Assembly: GCA_964019155.1 (NCBI GenBank)
Contig: CAXHSG010000218.1
Span: 992,001-1,056,000, forward strand
From: Osedax fenrisi
Lineage: Eukaryota; Annelida; Polychaeta; Sabellida; Siboglinidae
DNA length: 64,000 nt
Reading direction: 5' to 3'
Part shown: positions 26,961-39,563 of the stretch, piece by piece
Layout of the letters: the number at the start of each line of letters is the position of its first letter
Numbering within the stretch: position 1 is the first letter of the stretch
Made by a program: the position numbers and the translations under genes
Notes under the pieces: model-generated
What the model was told of the DNA's origin: nothing
What the model saw: only the letters and a program-made list of their open reading frames with translations
Database searches by the model: none

Positions 26961-29900
26961 CTCTAGCTAACTCTAGCTAACTCTAGCTAACTCTAGCTAA
27001 CTCTAGCTAACTCTAGCTAACTCTAGCTAACTCTAGCTAACTTTAGCTATCTCAAGGTAACTCTAGGTAACTCTAGCTAACTCTAGCTAACTCTAGCTAA
27101 CTCTAGCTAACTCTAGCTAACTCTAGCTAACTCTAGGTAACTCTAGGTAACTCTAGGTAACTCTAGCTAACTCTAGGTAACTCTAGGTAACTCTACCTAA
27201 CTCTAGGTAACTCTAGCTAACTCTAGGTAACTCTAGCTAACTCTAGCTAACTCTAGCTAACTCTAGCTAACTCTAGGTAACTCTAGCTAATTCTAGGTAA
27301 CTCTAGGTAACTCTAGCTAACTCTAGGTAACTCTAGGTAACTCTAGCTAACTCTAGCTAACTCTAGCTAACTCTAGCTAACTCTAGGTAACTCTATGTAA
27401 CTCTAGGTAGCTCTAGCTAACTCTAGGTAACTCTAGCTAACTCTAGCTAAATATAGGTAACTCTAGGTAACTCTAGGTAACTCTAGCTAACTCTAGCTAA
27501 CTTTAGCTAACTCTAGCTAACTCTAGCGCAACTCTAGCTAACTTTAGCTAACTCTAGCTAACTCTAGGTAACTCTAGCTAACTTTAGCCAACTCTAGCTA
27601 ACTCTAGCTAAATCTAGATAACTCTAGCTAATTCTAGCTAACTCTAGCTAACTCTAGCTAACTCTAGGTAACTCTAGGTAACTCTAGCTAACTCTAGCTA
27701 ACTTTAGCTAACTCTAGCTAACTCTAGGTAACTCTAGGTAACTCTAGGTAACTCTAGCTAACTTTAGCTAACTCTAGGTAACTATAGGTAACTCTAGGTA
27801 ACTCTAGCTAACTCTAGTTAACTCTAGCTAACTCAAGCTAACTCTAGCTAACTCTAGCTAACTCTAGCTAACTCTAGCTAACTCTAGCTAACTTTAGCTA
27901 ACTCTAGCTAACTCTAGTTAACTCTAGCTAACTCTAGGTAACTCTAGGTAACTCTAGGTAACTCTAGGTAACTCTAGCTAACTCTAGGTAACTCTAGCTA
28001 ACTATAGCTAACTCTAGCTAACTCTAGCTAACTCTAGCTAACTTTAGCTAACTCTAGGTAACTCTAGCTAACTCTAGCTAAATCTAGGTAACTCTAGCTA
28101 ACTCTAGCTAACTCTAGCTAACTCTAGCTAACTATAGGTAACTCTAGCTAACTCTAGCTAACTCTAGCTAACTCTAGCTAACTCAAGCTAACTCTAGCCA
28201 ACTCTAGCTAACTCTAGCTAACTCTAGCTAACTCTAGCTAACTTTAGCTAACTCTAGCTAACTCTAGCTAACTCTAGCTAACTTTAGCTAACTCTAGCTA
28301 ACTCTAGGTAACTTTAGCTAACTCTAGCTAACTCTAACTAACTCTAGCTAACTCTAGGTAACTCTAAGTAACTCTAGCTAACTTTAGCTAACTCTAGCTA
28401 ACTCTAGGTAACTCTAGGTAACTCTAGCTAACTTTAGCTAACTCTAGATAACTATAGGTAACTCTAGGTAACTCTAGCTAACTCTAGTTAACTCTAGCTA
28501 ACTCAAGCTAAGTCTAGCTAAGTCTAGCTAACTTTAGCTAAATTTAGCTAACTCTAGCTAACTCTAGATAATTCTAGCTAACTCTAGTTAACTCTAGCTA
28601 ACTCTAGGTAACTCTAGGTAACTCTAGGTAACTCTAGGTAACTCTAGCTAACTCTAGGTAACTCTAGCTAACTATAGCTAACTCTAGGTAACTCTAGTTA
28701 ACTCTAGCTAACTCTAGCTAACTCTAGCTAACTCTAGCTAACTCTAGCTAACTCTAGCTAACTCTAGCTAACTTTAGCTAACTCTAGGTAACTCTAGCTA
28801 ACTCTAGCTAAATCTAGGTAACTCTAGCTAACTCTAGCTAACTCTAGCTAACTCTAGCTAACTATAGGTAACTCTAGCTAACTCTAGCTAACTCTAGCTA
28901 ACTCTAGCTAACTCAAGCTAACTCTAGCCAACTCTAGCTAACTCTAGCTAACTCTAGCTAACTCTAGCTAACTTTAGCTAACTCTAGCTAACTCTAGCTA
29001 ACTCTAGCTAACTTTAGCTAACTCTAGCTAACTCTAGGTAACTTTAGCTAACTCTAGCTAACTCTAACTAACTCTAGCTAACTCTAGGTAACTCTAAGTA
29101 ACTCTAGCTAACTTTAGCTAACTCTAGCTAACTCTAGGTAACTCTAGGTAACTCTAGCTAACTTTAGCTAACTCTAGATAACTATAGGTAACTCTAGGTA
29201 ACTCTAGCTAACTCTAGTTAACTCTAGCTAACTCAAGCTAACTCTAGCTAACTCTAGCTAACTCTAGCTAACTCTAGCTAACTCTAGCTAACTTTAGCTA
29301 ACTCTAGCTAACTCTAGTTAACTCTAGCTAACTCTAGGTAACTCTAGGTAACTCTAGGTAACTCTAGGTAACTCTAGCTAACTCTAGGTAACTCTAGCTA
29401 ACTATAGCTAACTCTAGGTAACTCTAGTTAACTCTAGCTAACTCTAGCTAACTCTAGCTAACTCTAGCTAACTCTAGCTAACTCTAGCTAACTCTAGCTA
29501 ACTTTAGCTAACTCTAGGTAACTCTAGCTAACTCTAGCTAAATCTAGGTAACTCTAGCTAACTCTAGCTAACTCTAGCTAACTCTAGCTAACTATAGGTA
29601 ACTCTAGCTAACTCTAGCTAACTCTAGCTAACTCTAGCTAACTCAAGCTAACTCTAGCCAACTCTAGCTAACTCTAGCTAACTCTAGCTAACTCTAGCTA
29701 ACTTTAGCTAACTCTAGCTAACTCTAGCTAACTCTAGCTAACTTTAGCTAACTCTAGCTAACTCTAGGTAACTTTAGCTAACTCTAGCTAACTCTAACTA
29801 ACTCTAGCTAACTCTAGGTAACTCTAAGTAACTCTAGCTAACTTTAGCTAACTCTAGCTAACTCTAGGTAACTCTAGGTAACTCTAGCTAACTTTAGCTA

Positions 29901-31061
29901 ACTCTAGATAACTATAGGTAACTCTAGGTAACTCTAGCTAACTCTAGTTAACTCTAGCTAACTCAAGCTAAGTCTAGCTAAGTCTAGCTAACTTTAGCTA
30001 AATTTAGCTAACTCTAGCTAACTCTAGGTAACTCTAGCTAACTCTAGCTAACTCTAGCTAACTCTAGCTAACTATAGGTAACTCTAGCTAACTCTAGCTA
30101 ACTCTAGCTAACTCTAGCTAACTCTAGGTAACTCTAGGTAACTCTAGCTAACTTTAGCTAACTCTAGCTAACTCTAGGTAACTCTAGCTAACTCTAGCTA
30201 ACTCTAGGTAACTCTAGCTAACTCTAGGTAACTCTAGGTAACTCTAGGTAACTCTAGCTAACTCTAGCTAACTCTAGCTAACTCTAGGTAACTCTAGGTA
30301 ACTCTAGCTAACTCTAGCTAACTTTAGCTAACTCTAGCTAACTCTAGGTAACTCTAGGTAACTCTAGGTAACTCTAGCTAACTTTAGCTAACTCTAGATA
30401 ACTATAGGTAACTCTAGGTAACTCTAGCTAACTTTAGTTAACTCTAGCTAACTCAAGCTAACTCTAGCTAACTCTAGCTAACTCTAGCTAACTCTAGCTA
30501 ACTCTAGCTAACTTTAGCTAACTCTAGCTAACTCTAGCTAACTCTAGCTAACTTTAGCTAACTCTAGCTAACTCTAGGTAACTTTAGCTAACTCTAGCTA
30601 ACTCTAACTAACTCTAGCTAACTCTAGGTAACTCTAGGTAACTCTAGATAACTTTAGCTAACTCTAGGTAACTATAGGTAACTCTAGGTATCACTAGCTA
30701 ACTCTAGCTAACTTTAGCTAACTCTAGGTAACTATAGGTAACTTTAGCTAACTCTAGCTAACTCTAGCTAACTCTAGCTAACTCTAGCTAACTCTAGATA
30801 ACTCTAGGTAACTCTAGGTAACTCTAGGTAACTCTAGATAACTCTAGCTAACTCTATCTAACTCTAGCTAACTCTAGCTAACTCTAGCTAACTCTAGCTA
30901 ACTCTAGGTAACTCTAGGTAACTCTAGCTAAATCTAGCTAACTCTAGGTAACTCTAGGTAACTCTAGCTAACTTTAGCTAACTCTAGCTAACTCTAGCTA
31001 ACTTTAGCTAACTCTAGCTAACTCTAGCTAACTCTAGCTAACTTTAGCTAACTCTAGCTAA
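26961..31061 (+). repeat. 5,292-bp spaced HOR block A, first copy
   Basis: Matches 32253-36353 at offset 5,292 bp throughout: CTCAAGGTAA at 27051 and 32343, the GCGC monomer at 27521 and 32813, CTCAAGCTAAGTC at 28502/29962 and 33794/35254. The offset ends in 2 because the interval contains two 11-bp monomers. Inside it, a 0.67-0.73 kb sub-unit starting at a CTCTAGTTAA monomer repeats at 27912, 28582 and 29312. Confidence 0.87.
27521..27531 (+). repeat. 11-bp GCGC monomer, copy 1
   Basis: CTCTAGCGCAA: the T of CTCTAGCTAA is replaced by GC, lengthening the monomer by one base and shifting the array register by +1 from here on. It is the first CpG I found in the window. Confidence 0.95.
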
Positions 31062-32252
31062 CTCTAGCTAACTCTAGCTAACTCTAGGTAACTCTAGCTA
31101 ATTCTAGGTAACTCTAGGTAACTCTAGCTAACTCTAGGTAACTCTAGGTAACTCTAGCTAACTCTAGCTAACTCTAGCTAACTCTAGCTAACTCTAGGTA
31201 ACTCTATGTAACTCTAGGTAGCTCTAGCTAACTCTAGGTAACTCTAGCTAACTCTAGCTAAATATAGGTAACTCTAGGTAACTCTAGGTAACTCTAGCTA
31301 ACTCTAGCTAACTTTAGCTAACTCTAGCTAACTCTAGCGCAACTCTAGCTAACTTTAGCTAACTCTAGCTAACTCTAGGTAACTCTAGCTAACTTTAGCC
31401 AACTCTAGCTAACTCTAGCTAAATCTAGATAACTCTAGCTAATTCTAGCTAACTCTAGCTAACTCTAGCTAACTCTAGGTAACTCTAGGTAACTCTAGCT
31501 AACTCTAGCTAACTTTAGCTAACTCTAGCTAACTCTAGGTAACTCTAGGTAACTCTAGGTAACTCTAGCTAACTTTAGCTAACTCTAGGTAACTATAGGT
31601 AACTCTAGGTAACTCTAGCTAACTCTAGTTAACTCTAGCTAACTCAAGCTAACTCTAGCTAACTCTAGCTAACTCTAGCTAACTCTAGCTAACTCTAGCT
31701 AACTTTAGCTAACTCTAGCTAACTCTAGTTAACTCTAGCTAACTCTAGGTAACTCTAGGTAACTCTAGGTAACTCTAGGTAACTCTAGCTAACTCTAGGT
31801 AACTCTAGCTAACTATAGCTAACTCTAGCTAACTCTAGCTAACTCTAGCTAACTTTAGCTAACTCTAGGTAACTCTAGCTAACTCTAGCTAAATCTAGGT
31901 AACTCTAGCTAACTCTAGCTAACTCTAGCTAACTCTAGCTAACTATAGGTAACTCTAGCTAACTCTAGCTAACTCTAGCTAACTCTAGCTAACTCAAGCT
32001 AACTCTAGCCAACTCTAGCTAACTCTAGCTAACTCTAGCTAACTCTAGCTAACTTTAGCTAACTCTAGCTAACTCTAGCTAACTCTAGCTAACTTTAGCT
32101 AACTCTAGCTAACTCTAGGTAACTTTAGCTAACTCTAGCTAACTCTAACTAACTCTAGCTAACTCTAGGTAACTCTAAGTAACTCTAGCTAACTTTAGCT
32201 AACTCTAGCTAACTCTAGGTAACTCTAGGTAACTCTAGCTAACTTTAGCTAA
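31062..32252 (+). repeat. Partial copy of block A
   Basis: Matches 27251-28441 at offset 3,811 bp: TTCTAGGTAA at 27291 and 31102, CTCTAGGTAG at 27401 and 31212, the GCGC monomer at 27521 and 31332, CTCTAACTAA at 28332 and 32143. It is a 1.19-kb fragment of block A placed between its two full copies, with both ends inside modules. Confidence 0.85.
31332..31342 (+). repeat. 11-bp GCGC monomer, copy 2
   Basis: CTCTAGCGCAA with the same flanks as at 27521 (AAATATAGG upstream, CTTTAGCCAA downstream). Register moves by one more base. Confidence 0.95.
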
Positions 32253-35200
32253 CTCTAGATAACTCTAGCTAACTCTAGCTAACTCTAGCTAACTCTAGCT
32301 AACTCTAGCTAACTCTAGCTAACTCTAGCTAACTTTAGCTATCTCAAGGTAACTCTAGGTAACTCTAGCTAACTCTAGCTAACTCTAGCTAACTCTAGCT
32401 AACTCTAGCTAACTCTAGCTAACTCTAGGTAACTCTAGGTAACTCTAGGTAACTCTAGCTAACTCTAGGTAACTCTAGGTAACTCTACCTAACTCTAGGT
32501 AACTCTAGCTAACTCTAGGTAACTCTAGCTAACTCTAGCTAACTCTAGCTAACTCTAGCTAACTCTAGGTAACTCTAGCTAATTCTAGGTAACTCTAGGT
32601 AACTCTAGCTAACTCTAGGTAACTCTAGGTAACTCTAGCTAACTCTAGCTAACTCTAGCTAACTCTAGCTAACTCTAGGTAACTCTATGTAACTCTAGGT
32701 AGCTCTAGCTAACTCTAGGTAACTCTAGCTAACTCTAGCTAAATATAGGTAACTCTAGGTAACTCTAGGTAACTCTAGCTAACTCTAGCTAACTTTAGCT
32801 AACTCTAGCTAACTCTAGCGCAACTCTAGCTAACTTTAGCTAACTCTAGCTAACTCTAGGTAACTCTAGCTAACTTTAGCCAACTCTAGCTAACTCTAGC
32901 TAAATCTAGATAACTCTAGCTAATTCTAGCTAACTCTAGCTAACTCTAGCTAACTCTAGGTAACTCTAGGTAACTCTAGCTAACTCTAGCTAACTTTAGC
33001 TAACTCTAGCTAACTCTAGGTAACTCTAGGTAACTCTAGGTAACTCTAGCTAACTTTAGCTAACTCTAGGTAACTATAGGTAACTCTAGGTAACTCTAGC
33101 TAACTCTAGTTAACTCTAGCTAACTCAAGCTAACTCTAGCTAACTCTAGCTAACTCTAGCTAACTCTAGCTAACTCTAGCTAACTTTAGCTAACTCTAGC
33201 TAACTCTAGTTAACTCTAGCTAACTCTAGGTAACTCTAGGTAACTCTAGGTAACTCTAGGTAACTCTAGCTAACTCTAGGTAACTCTAGCTAACTATAGC
33301 TAACTCTAGCTAACTCTAGCTAACTCTAGCTAACTTTAGCTAACTCTAGGTAACTCTAGCTAACTCTAGCTAAATCTAGGTAACTCTAGCTAACTCTAGC
33401 TAACTCTAGCTAACTCTAGCTAACTATAGGTAACTCTAGCTAACTCTAGCTAACTCTAGCTAACTCTAGCTAACTCAAGCTAACTCTAGCCAACTCTAGC
33501 TAACTCTAGCTAACTCTAGCTAACTCTAGCTAACTTTAGCTAACTCTAGCTAACTCTAGCTAACTCTAGCTAACTTTAGCTAACTCTAGCTAACTCTAGG
33601 TAACTTTAGCTAACTCTAGCTAACTCTAACTAACTCTAGCTAACTCTAGGTAACTCTAAGTAACTCTAGCTAACTTTAGCTAACTCTAGCTAACTCTAGG
33701 TAACTCTAGGTAACTCTAGCTAACTTTAGCTAACTCTAGATAACTATAGGTAACTCTAGGTAACTCTAGCTAACTCTAGTTAACTCTAGCTAACTCAAGC
33801 TAAGTCTAGCTAAGTCTAGCTAACTTTAGCTAAATTTAGCTAACTCTAGCTAACTCTAGATAATTCTAGCTAACTCTAGTTAACTCTAGCTAACTCTAGG
33901 TAACTCTAGGTAACTCTAGGTAACTCTAGGTAACTCTAGCTAACTCTAGGTAACTCTAGCTAACTATAGCTAACTCTAGGTAACTCTAGTTAACTCTAGC
34001 TAACTCTAGCTAACTCTAGCTAACTCTAGCTAACTCTAGCTAACTCTAGCTAACTCTAGCTAACTTTAGCTAACTCTAGGTAACTCTAGCTAACTCTAGC
34101 TAAATCTAGGTAACTCTAGCTAACTCTAGCTAACTCTAGCTAACTCTAGCTAACTATAGGTAACTCTAGCTAACTCTAGCTAACTCTAGCTAACTCTAGC
34201 TAACTCAAGCTAACTCTAGCCAACTCTAGCTAACTCTAGCTAACTCTAGCTAACTCTAGCTAACTTTAGCTAACTCTAGCTAACTCTAGCTAACTCTAGC
34301 TAACTTTAGCTAACTCTAGCTAACTCTAGGTAACTTTAGCTAACTCTAGCTAACTCTAACTAACTCTAGCTAACTCTAGGTAACTCTAAGTAACTCTAGC
34401 TAACTTTAGCTAACTCTAGCTAACTCTAGGTAACTCTAGGTAACTCTAGCTAACTTTAGCTAACTCTAGATAACTATAGGTAACTCTAGGTAACTCTAGC
34501 TAACTCTAGTTAACTCTAGCTAACTCAAGCTAACTCTAGCTAACTCTAGCTAACTCTAGCTAACTCTAGCTAACTCTAGCTAACTTTAGCTAACTCTAGC
34601 TAACTCTAGTTAACTCTAGCTAACTCTAGGTAACTCTAGGTAACTCTAGGTAACTCTAGGTAACTCTAGCTAACTCTAGGTAACTCTAGCTAACTATAGC
34701 TAACTCTAGGTAACTCTAGTTAACTCTAGCTAACTCTAGCTAACTCTAGCTAACTCTAGCTAACTCTAGCTAACTCTAGCTAACTCTAGCTAACTTTAGC
34801 TAACTCTAGGTAACTCTAGCTAACTCTAGCTAAATCTAGGTAACTCTAGCTAACTCTAGCTAACTCTAGCTAACTCTAGCTAACTATAGGTAACTCTAGC
34901 TAACTCTAGCTAACTCTAGCTAACTCTAGCTAACTCAAGCTAACTCTAGCCAACTCTAGCTAACTCTAGCTAACTCTAGCTAACTCTAGCTAACTTTAGC
35001 TAACTCTAGCTAACTCTAGCTAACTCTAGCTAACTTTAGCTAACTCTAGCTAACTCTAGGTAACTTTAGCTAACTCTAGCTAACTCTAACTAACTCTAGC
35101 TAACTCTAGGTAACTCTAAGTAACTCTAGCTAACTTTAGCTAACTCTAGCTAACTCTAGGTAACTCTAGGTAACTCTAGCTAACTTTAGCTAACTCTAGA

Positions 35201-36353
35201 TAACTATAGGTAACTCTAGGTAACTCTAGCTAACTCTAGTTAACTCTAGCTAACTCAAGCTAAGTCTAGCTAAGTCTAGCTAACTTTAGCTAAATTTAGC
35301 TAACTCTAGCTAACTCTAGGTAACTCTAGCTAACTCTAGCTAACTCTAGCTAACTCTAGCTAACTATAGGTAACTCTAGCTAACTCTAGCTAACTCTAGC
35401 TAACTCTAGCTAACTCTAGGTAACTCTAGGTAACTCTAGCTAACTTTAGCTAACTCTAGCTAACTCTAGGTAACTCTAGCTAACTCTAGCTAACTCTAGG
35501 TAACTCTAGCTAACTCTAGGTAACTCTAGGTAACTCTAGGTAACTCTAGCTAACTCTAGCTAACTCTAGCTAACTCTAGGTAACTCTAGGTAACTCTAGC
35601 TAACTCTAGCTAACTTTAGCTAACTCTAGCTAACTCTAGGTAACTCTAGGTAACTCTAGGTAACTCTAGCTAACTTTAGCTAACTCTAGATAACTATAGG
35701 TAACTCTAGGTAACTCTAGCTAACTTTAGTTAACTCTAGCTAACTCAAGCTAACTCTAGCTAACTCTAGCTAACTCTAGCTAACTCTAGCTAACTCTAGC
35801 TAACTTTAGCTAACTCTAGCTAACTCTAGCTAACTCTAGCTAACTTTAGCTAACTCTAGCTAACTCTAGGTAACTTTAGCTAACTCTAGCTAACTCTAAC
35901 TAACTCTAGCTAACTCTAGGTAACTCTAGGTAACTCTAGATAACTTTAGCTAACTCTAGGTAACTATAGGTAACTCTAGGTATCACTAGCTAACTCTAGC
36001 TAACTTTAGCTAACTCTAGGTAACTATAGGTAACTTTAGCTAACTCTAGCTAACTCTAGCTAACTCTAGCTAACTCTAGCTAACTCTAGATAACTCTAGG
36101 TAACTCTAGGTAACTCTAGGTAACTCTAGATAACTCTAGCTAACTCTATCTAACTCTAGCTAACTCTAGCTAACTCTAGCTAACTCTAGCTAACTCTAGG
36201 TAACTCTAGGTAACTCTAGCTAAATCTAGCTAACTCTAGGTAACTCTAGGTAACTCTAGCTAACTTTAGCTAACTCTAGCTAACTCTAGCTAACTTTAGC
36301 TAACTCTAGCTAACTCTAGCTAACTCTAGCTAACTTTAGCTAACTCTAGCTAA
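32253..36353 (+). repeat. 5,292-bp spaced HOR block A, second copy
   Basis: Second full copy of block A. Its 3' end overlaps the right copy of the 13.9-kb spaced block, because block A itself ends with family I modules (CTTTAGTTAA and AGGTATCACTAG, at 30682 in copy one and 35974 here). After about 36353 the two copies part: copy one goes to CTCTAGCTAA and copy two to CTCTAGGTAA. Confidence 0.86.
32813..32823 (+). repeat. 11-bp GCGC monomer, copy 3
   Basis: CTCTAGCGCAA, same flanking module; 1,481 bp after copy 2. The monomer starts at positions ending in 4 from here to the inversion. Confidence 0.95.
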
Positions 36354-39300
36354 CTCTAGGTAACTTTAGCTAACTCTAGCTAACTCTAACTAACTCTAGC
36401 TAACTCTAGGTAACTCTAGGTAACTCTAGATAACTTTAGCTAACTCTAGGTAACTATAGGTAACTCTAGGTATCACTAGCTAACTCTAGCTAACTTTAGC
36501 TAACTCTAGGTAACTATAGGTAACTTTAGCTAACTCTAGCTAACTCTAGCTAACTCTAGCTAACTCTAGCTAACTCTAGATAACTCTAGGTAACTCTAGG
36601 TAACTCTAGGTAACTCTAGATAACTCTAGCTAACTCTATCTAACTCTAGCTAACTCTAGCTAACTCTAGCTAACTCTAGCTAACTCTAGGTAACTCTAGG
36701 TAACTCTAGCTAAATCTAGCTAACTCTAGGTAACTCTAGGTAACTCTAGCTAACTTTAGCTAACTCTAGGTAACTATAGGTAACTCTAGGTAACTCTATC
36801 TAACTCTAGTTAACTCTAGCTAACTCTAGGTAACTCTAGCTAACTCTAGCTAACTCTAGCTAACTCTAGCTAACTCTAGCTAACTCTAGCTAACTCTAGC
36901 TAACTCTAGCTAACTCTAGCTAACTCTAGCTAACTCTAGGTAACTCTAGCTAACTCTAGCTAACTCTAACTAACTCTAGCTAACTCTAGCTAACTCTAGC
37001 TAACTCTAGCTAACTCTAGGTAACTCTAGCTAACTCTAGCTAAATCTAGCTAACTCTAGGTAACTCTAGGTAACTCTAGCTAACTTTAGCTAACTCTAGG
37101 TAACTCTAGATAACTCTAGCTAACTCTATCTAACTCTAGCTAACTCTAGCTAACTCTAGCTAACTCTAGCTAACTCTAGGTAACTCTAGGTAACTCTAGC
37201 TAACTCTAGCTAATTATAGGTAACTCTAGCTAACTCTAGCTAACTCTAGCTAACTCTAGCTAACTCTAGGTAACACTAGCTAACTCTAGCTAACTCTAGG
37301 TAACTCTAGGTAACTCTAGGTAACTCTAGGTAACTCTAGCTAACTCTAGCTAACTCTAGGTAACTCTAGCTAACTCTAGCTAACTCTAGCTAACTCTAGC
37401 TAACTATAGGTAACTCTAGCTAACTCTAGCTAACTCTAGCTAACTCTAGCTAACTCTAGGTAACTCTAGGTAACTCTAGCTAACTTTAGCTAACTCTAGC
37501 TAACTCTAGGTAACTCTAGCTAACTCTAGCTAACTCTAGGTAACTCTAGCTAACTCTAGGTAACTCTAGGTAACTCTAGGTAACTCTAGCTAACTCTAGC
37601 TAACTCTAGCTAACTCTAGGTAACTCTAGGTAACTCTAGCTAACTCTAGCTAACTTTAGCTAACTCTAGCTAACTCTAGGTAACTCTAGGTAACTCTAGG
37701 TAACTCTAGCTAACTTTAGCTAACTCTAGATAACTATAGGTAACTCTAGGTAACTCTAGCTAACTTTAGTTAACTCTAGCTAACTCAAGCTAACTCTAGC
37801 TAACTCTAGCTAACTCTAGCTAACTCTAGCTAACTCTAGCTAACTTTAGCTAACTCTAGCTAACTCTAGCTAACTCTAGCTAACTTTAGCTAACTCTAGC
37901 TAACTCTAGGTAACTTTAGCTAACTCTAGCTAACTCTAACTAACTCTAGCTAACTCTAGGTAACTCTAGGTAACTCTAGATAACTTTAGCTAACTCTAGG
38001 TAACTATAGGTAACTCTAGGTATCACTAGCTAACTCTAGCTAACTTTAGCTAACTCTAGGTAACTATAGGTAACTTTAGCTAACTCTAGCTAACTCTAGC
38101 TAACTCTAGCTAACTCTAGCTAACTCTAGATAACTCTAGGTAACTCTAGGTAACTCTAGGTAACTCTAGATAACTCTAGCTAACTCTATCTAACTCTAGC
38201 TAACTCTAGCTAACTCTAGCTAACTCTAGCTAACTCTAGGTAACTCTAGGTAACTCTAGCTAAATCTAGCTAACTCTAGGTAACTCTAGGTAACTCTAGC
38301 TAACTTTAGCTAACTCTAGGTAACTATAGGTAACTCTAGGTAACTCTATCTAACTCTAGTTAACTCTAGCTAACTCTAGGTAACTCTAGCTAACTCTAGC
38401 TAACTCTAGCTAACTCTAGCTAACTCTAGCTAACTCTAGCTAACTCTAGCTAACTCTAGCTAACTCTAGCTAACTCTAGCTAACTCTAGGTAACTCTAGC
38501 TAACTCTAGCTAACTCTAACTAACTCTAGCTAACTCTAGCTAACTCTAGCTAACTCTAGCTAACTCTAGGTAACTCTAGCTAACTCTAGCTAAATCTAGC
38601 TAACTCTAGGTAACTCTAGGTAACTCTAGCTAACTTTAGCTAACTCTAGGTAACTATAGGTAACTCTAGGTAACTCTATCTAACTCTAGTTAACTCTAGC
38701 TAACTCTAGGTAACTCTAGGTAACTCTAGCTAACTCTAGGTAACTCTAGCTAACTCTAGCTAACTCTAGGTAACTCTAGCTAACTCTAGCTAACTCTAGC
38801 TAACTCTAGCTAACTCTAGGTAACTCTAGGTAACTCTAGGTAACTCTAGGTAACTCTAGCTAACTCTAGCTAACTCTAGGTAACTCTAGCTAACTCTAAC
38901 TAACTCTAGCTAACTCTAGCTAACTCTAGCTAACTCTAGCTAACTCTAGGTAACTCTAGGTAACTCTAGCTAAATCTAGCTAACTCTAGGTAACTCTAGG
39001 TAACTCTAGCTAACTTTAGCTAACTCTAGGTAACTATAGGTAACTCTAGGTAACTCTATCTAACTCTAGTTAACTCTAGCTAACTCTAGGTAACTCTAGG
39101 TAACTCTAGGTAACTCTAGGTAACTCTAGCTAACTCTAGGTAACTCTAGCTAACTTTAGCTAACTCTAGGTAACTCTAGTTAACTCTAGCTAACTCTAGC
39201 TAACTCTAGCTAACTCTAGCTAACTCTAGCTAACTCTAGCTAACTCTAGCTAACTTTAGCTAACTCTAGGTAACTCTAGCTAACTCTAGCTAAATCTAGG

Positions 39301-39562
39301 TAACTCTAGCTAACTCTAGCTAACTCTAGCTAACTCTAGCTAACTATAGATAACTCTAGCTAACTCTAGCTAACTCTAGCTAACTCTAGCTAACTCAAGC
39401 TAACTCTAGCCAACTCTAGCTAACTCTAGCTAACTCTAGCTAACTCTAGCTAACTTTAGCTAACTCTAGCTAACTCTAGCTAACTCTAGCTAACTTTAGC
39501 TAACTCTAGCTAACTCTAGGTAACTTTAGCTAACTCTAGCTAACTCTAACTAACTCTAGCTA
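35304..39562 (+). repeat. 13.9-kb spaced HOR block, right copy
   Basis: Right partner of 21341-25600. It begins immediately after an ATTTAGCTAA monomer of a family II module (35294) and is cut off by the inversion breakpoint at about 39562, in the middle of a module. The switch at 35304 is a sharp boundary between module families with no register change. Confidence 0.82.
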
Positions 39563-39563
39563 G
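39556..39563. other. Left inversion junction at palindrome CTAGCTAG
   Basis: Forward CTCTAGCTA runs into CTAGACTTAGCTTGAG, the reverse complement of the CTCAAGCTAAGTCTAG motif. The 8-bp palindrome is shared by both sides, so the breakpoint cannot be placed more finely. All monomers before it are forward and all after it are reversed. Confidence 0.95.

Larger units (their letters stand above)
1..39562 (+). repeat. Decamer satellite array, forward block
   Basis: Uninterrupted tandem array of a 10-bp monomer, CTCTAGCTAA, with CTCTAGGTAA as second main form and rarer forms such as CTTTAGCTAA, CTATAGGTAA, CTCTAGATAA, CTCTAACTAA, CTCTAGTTAA, CTCTATCTAA, ATCTAGCTAA and CTCAAGCTAA. The monomer starts at every position ending in 1 up to 27521; the register then moves by one base at each of three 11-bp monomers (27521, 31332, 32813). 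Base composition is about 40% G+C with C well above G on this strand. Stop triplets fall in every frame of both strands about every 30 bp, so the block cannot code. I see no genes, transposons or unique sequence. Such arrays are typical of eukaryotic heterochromatin; the role here is inferred, not seen. Confidence 0.98.

Noticed and set aside
26881..27060. Unique sequence at CTAGCTATCTC and CTTTAGCTATCTCAAGG variants
   Set aside because: They are decamers with one or two substitutions, in register, and recur at 32331, 56120, 58851 and 61401.
27521..27531. GCGC monomers as sequencing errors
   Set aside because: Ten copies share the same flanking module in both orientations, so the change is inherited. 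A systematic error at one module cannot be fully excluded without reads.
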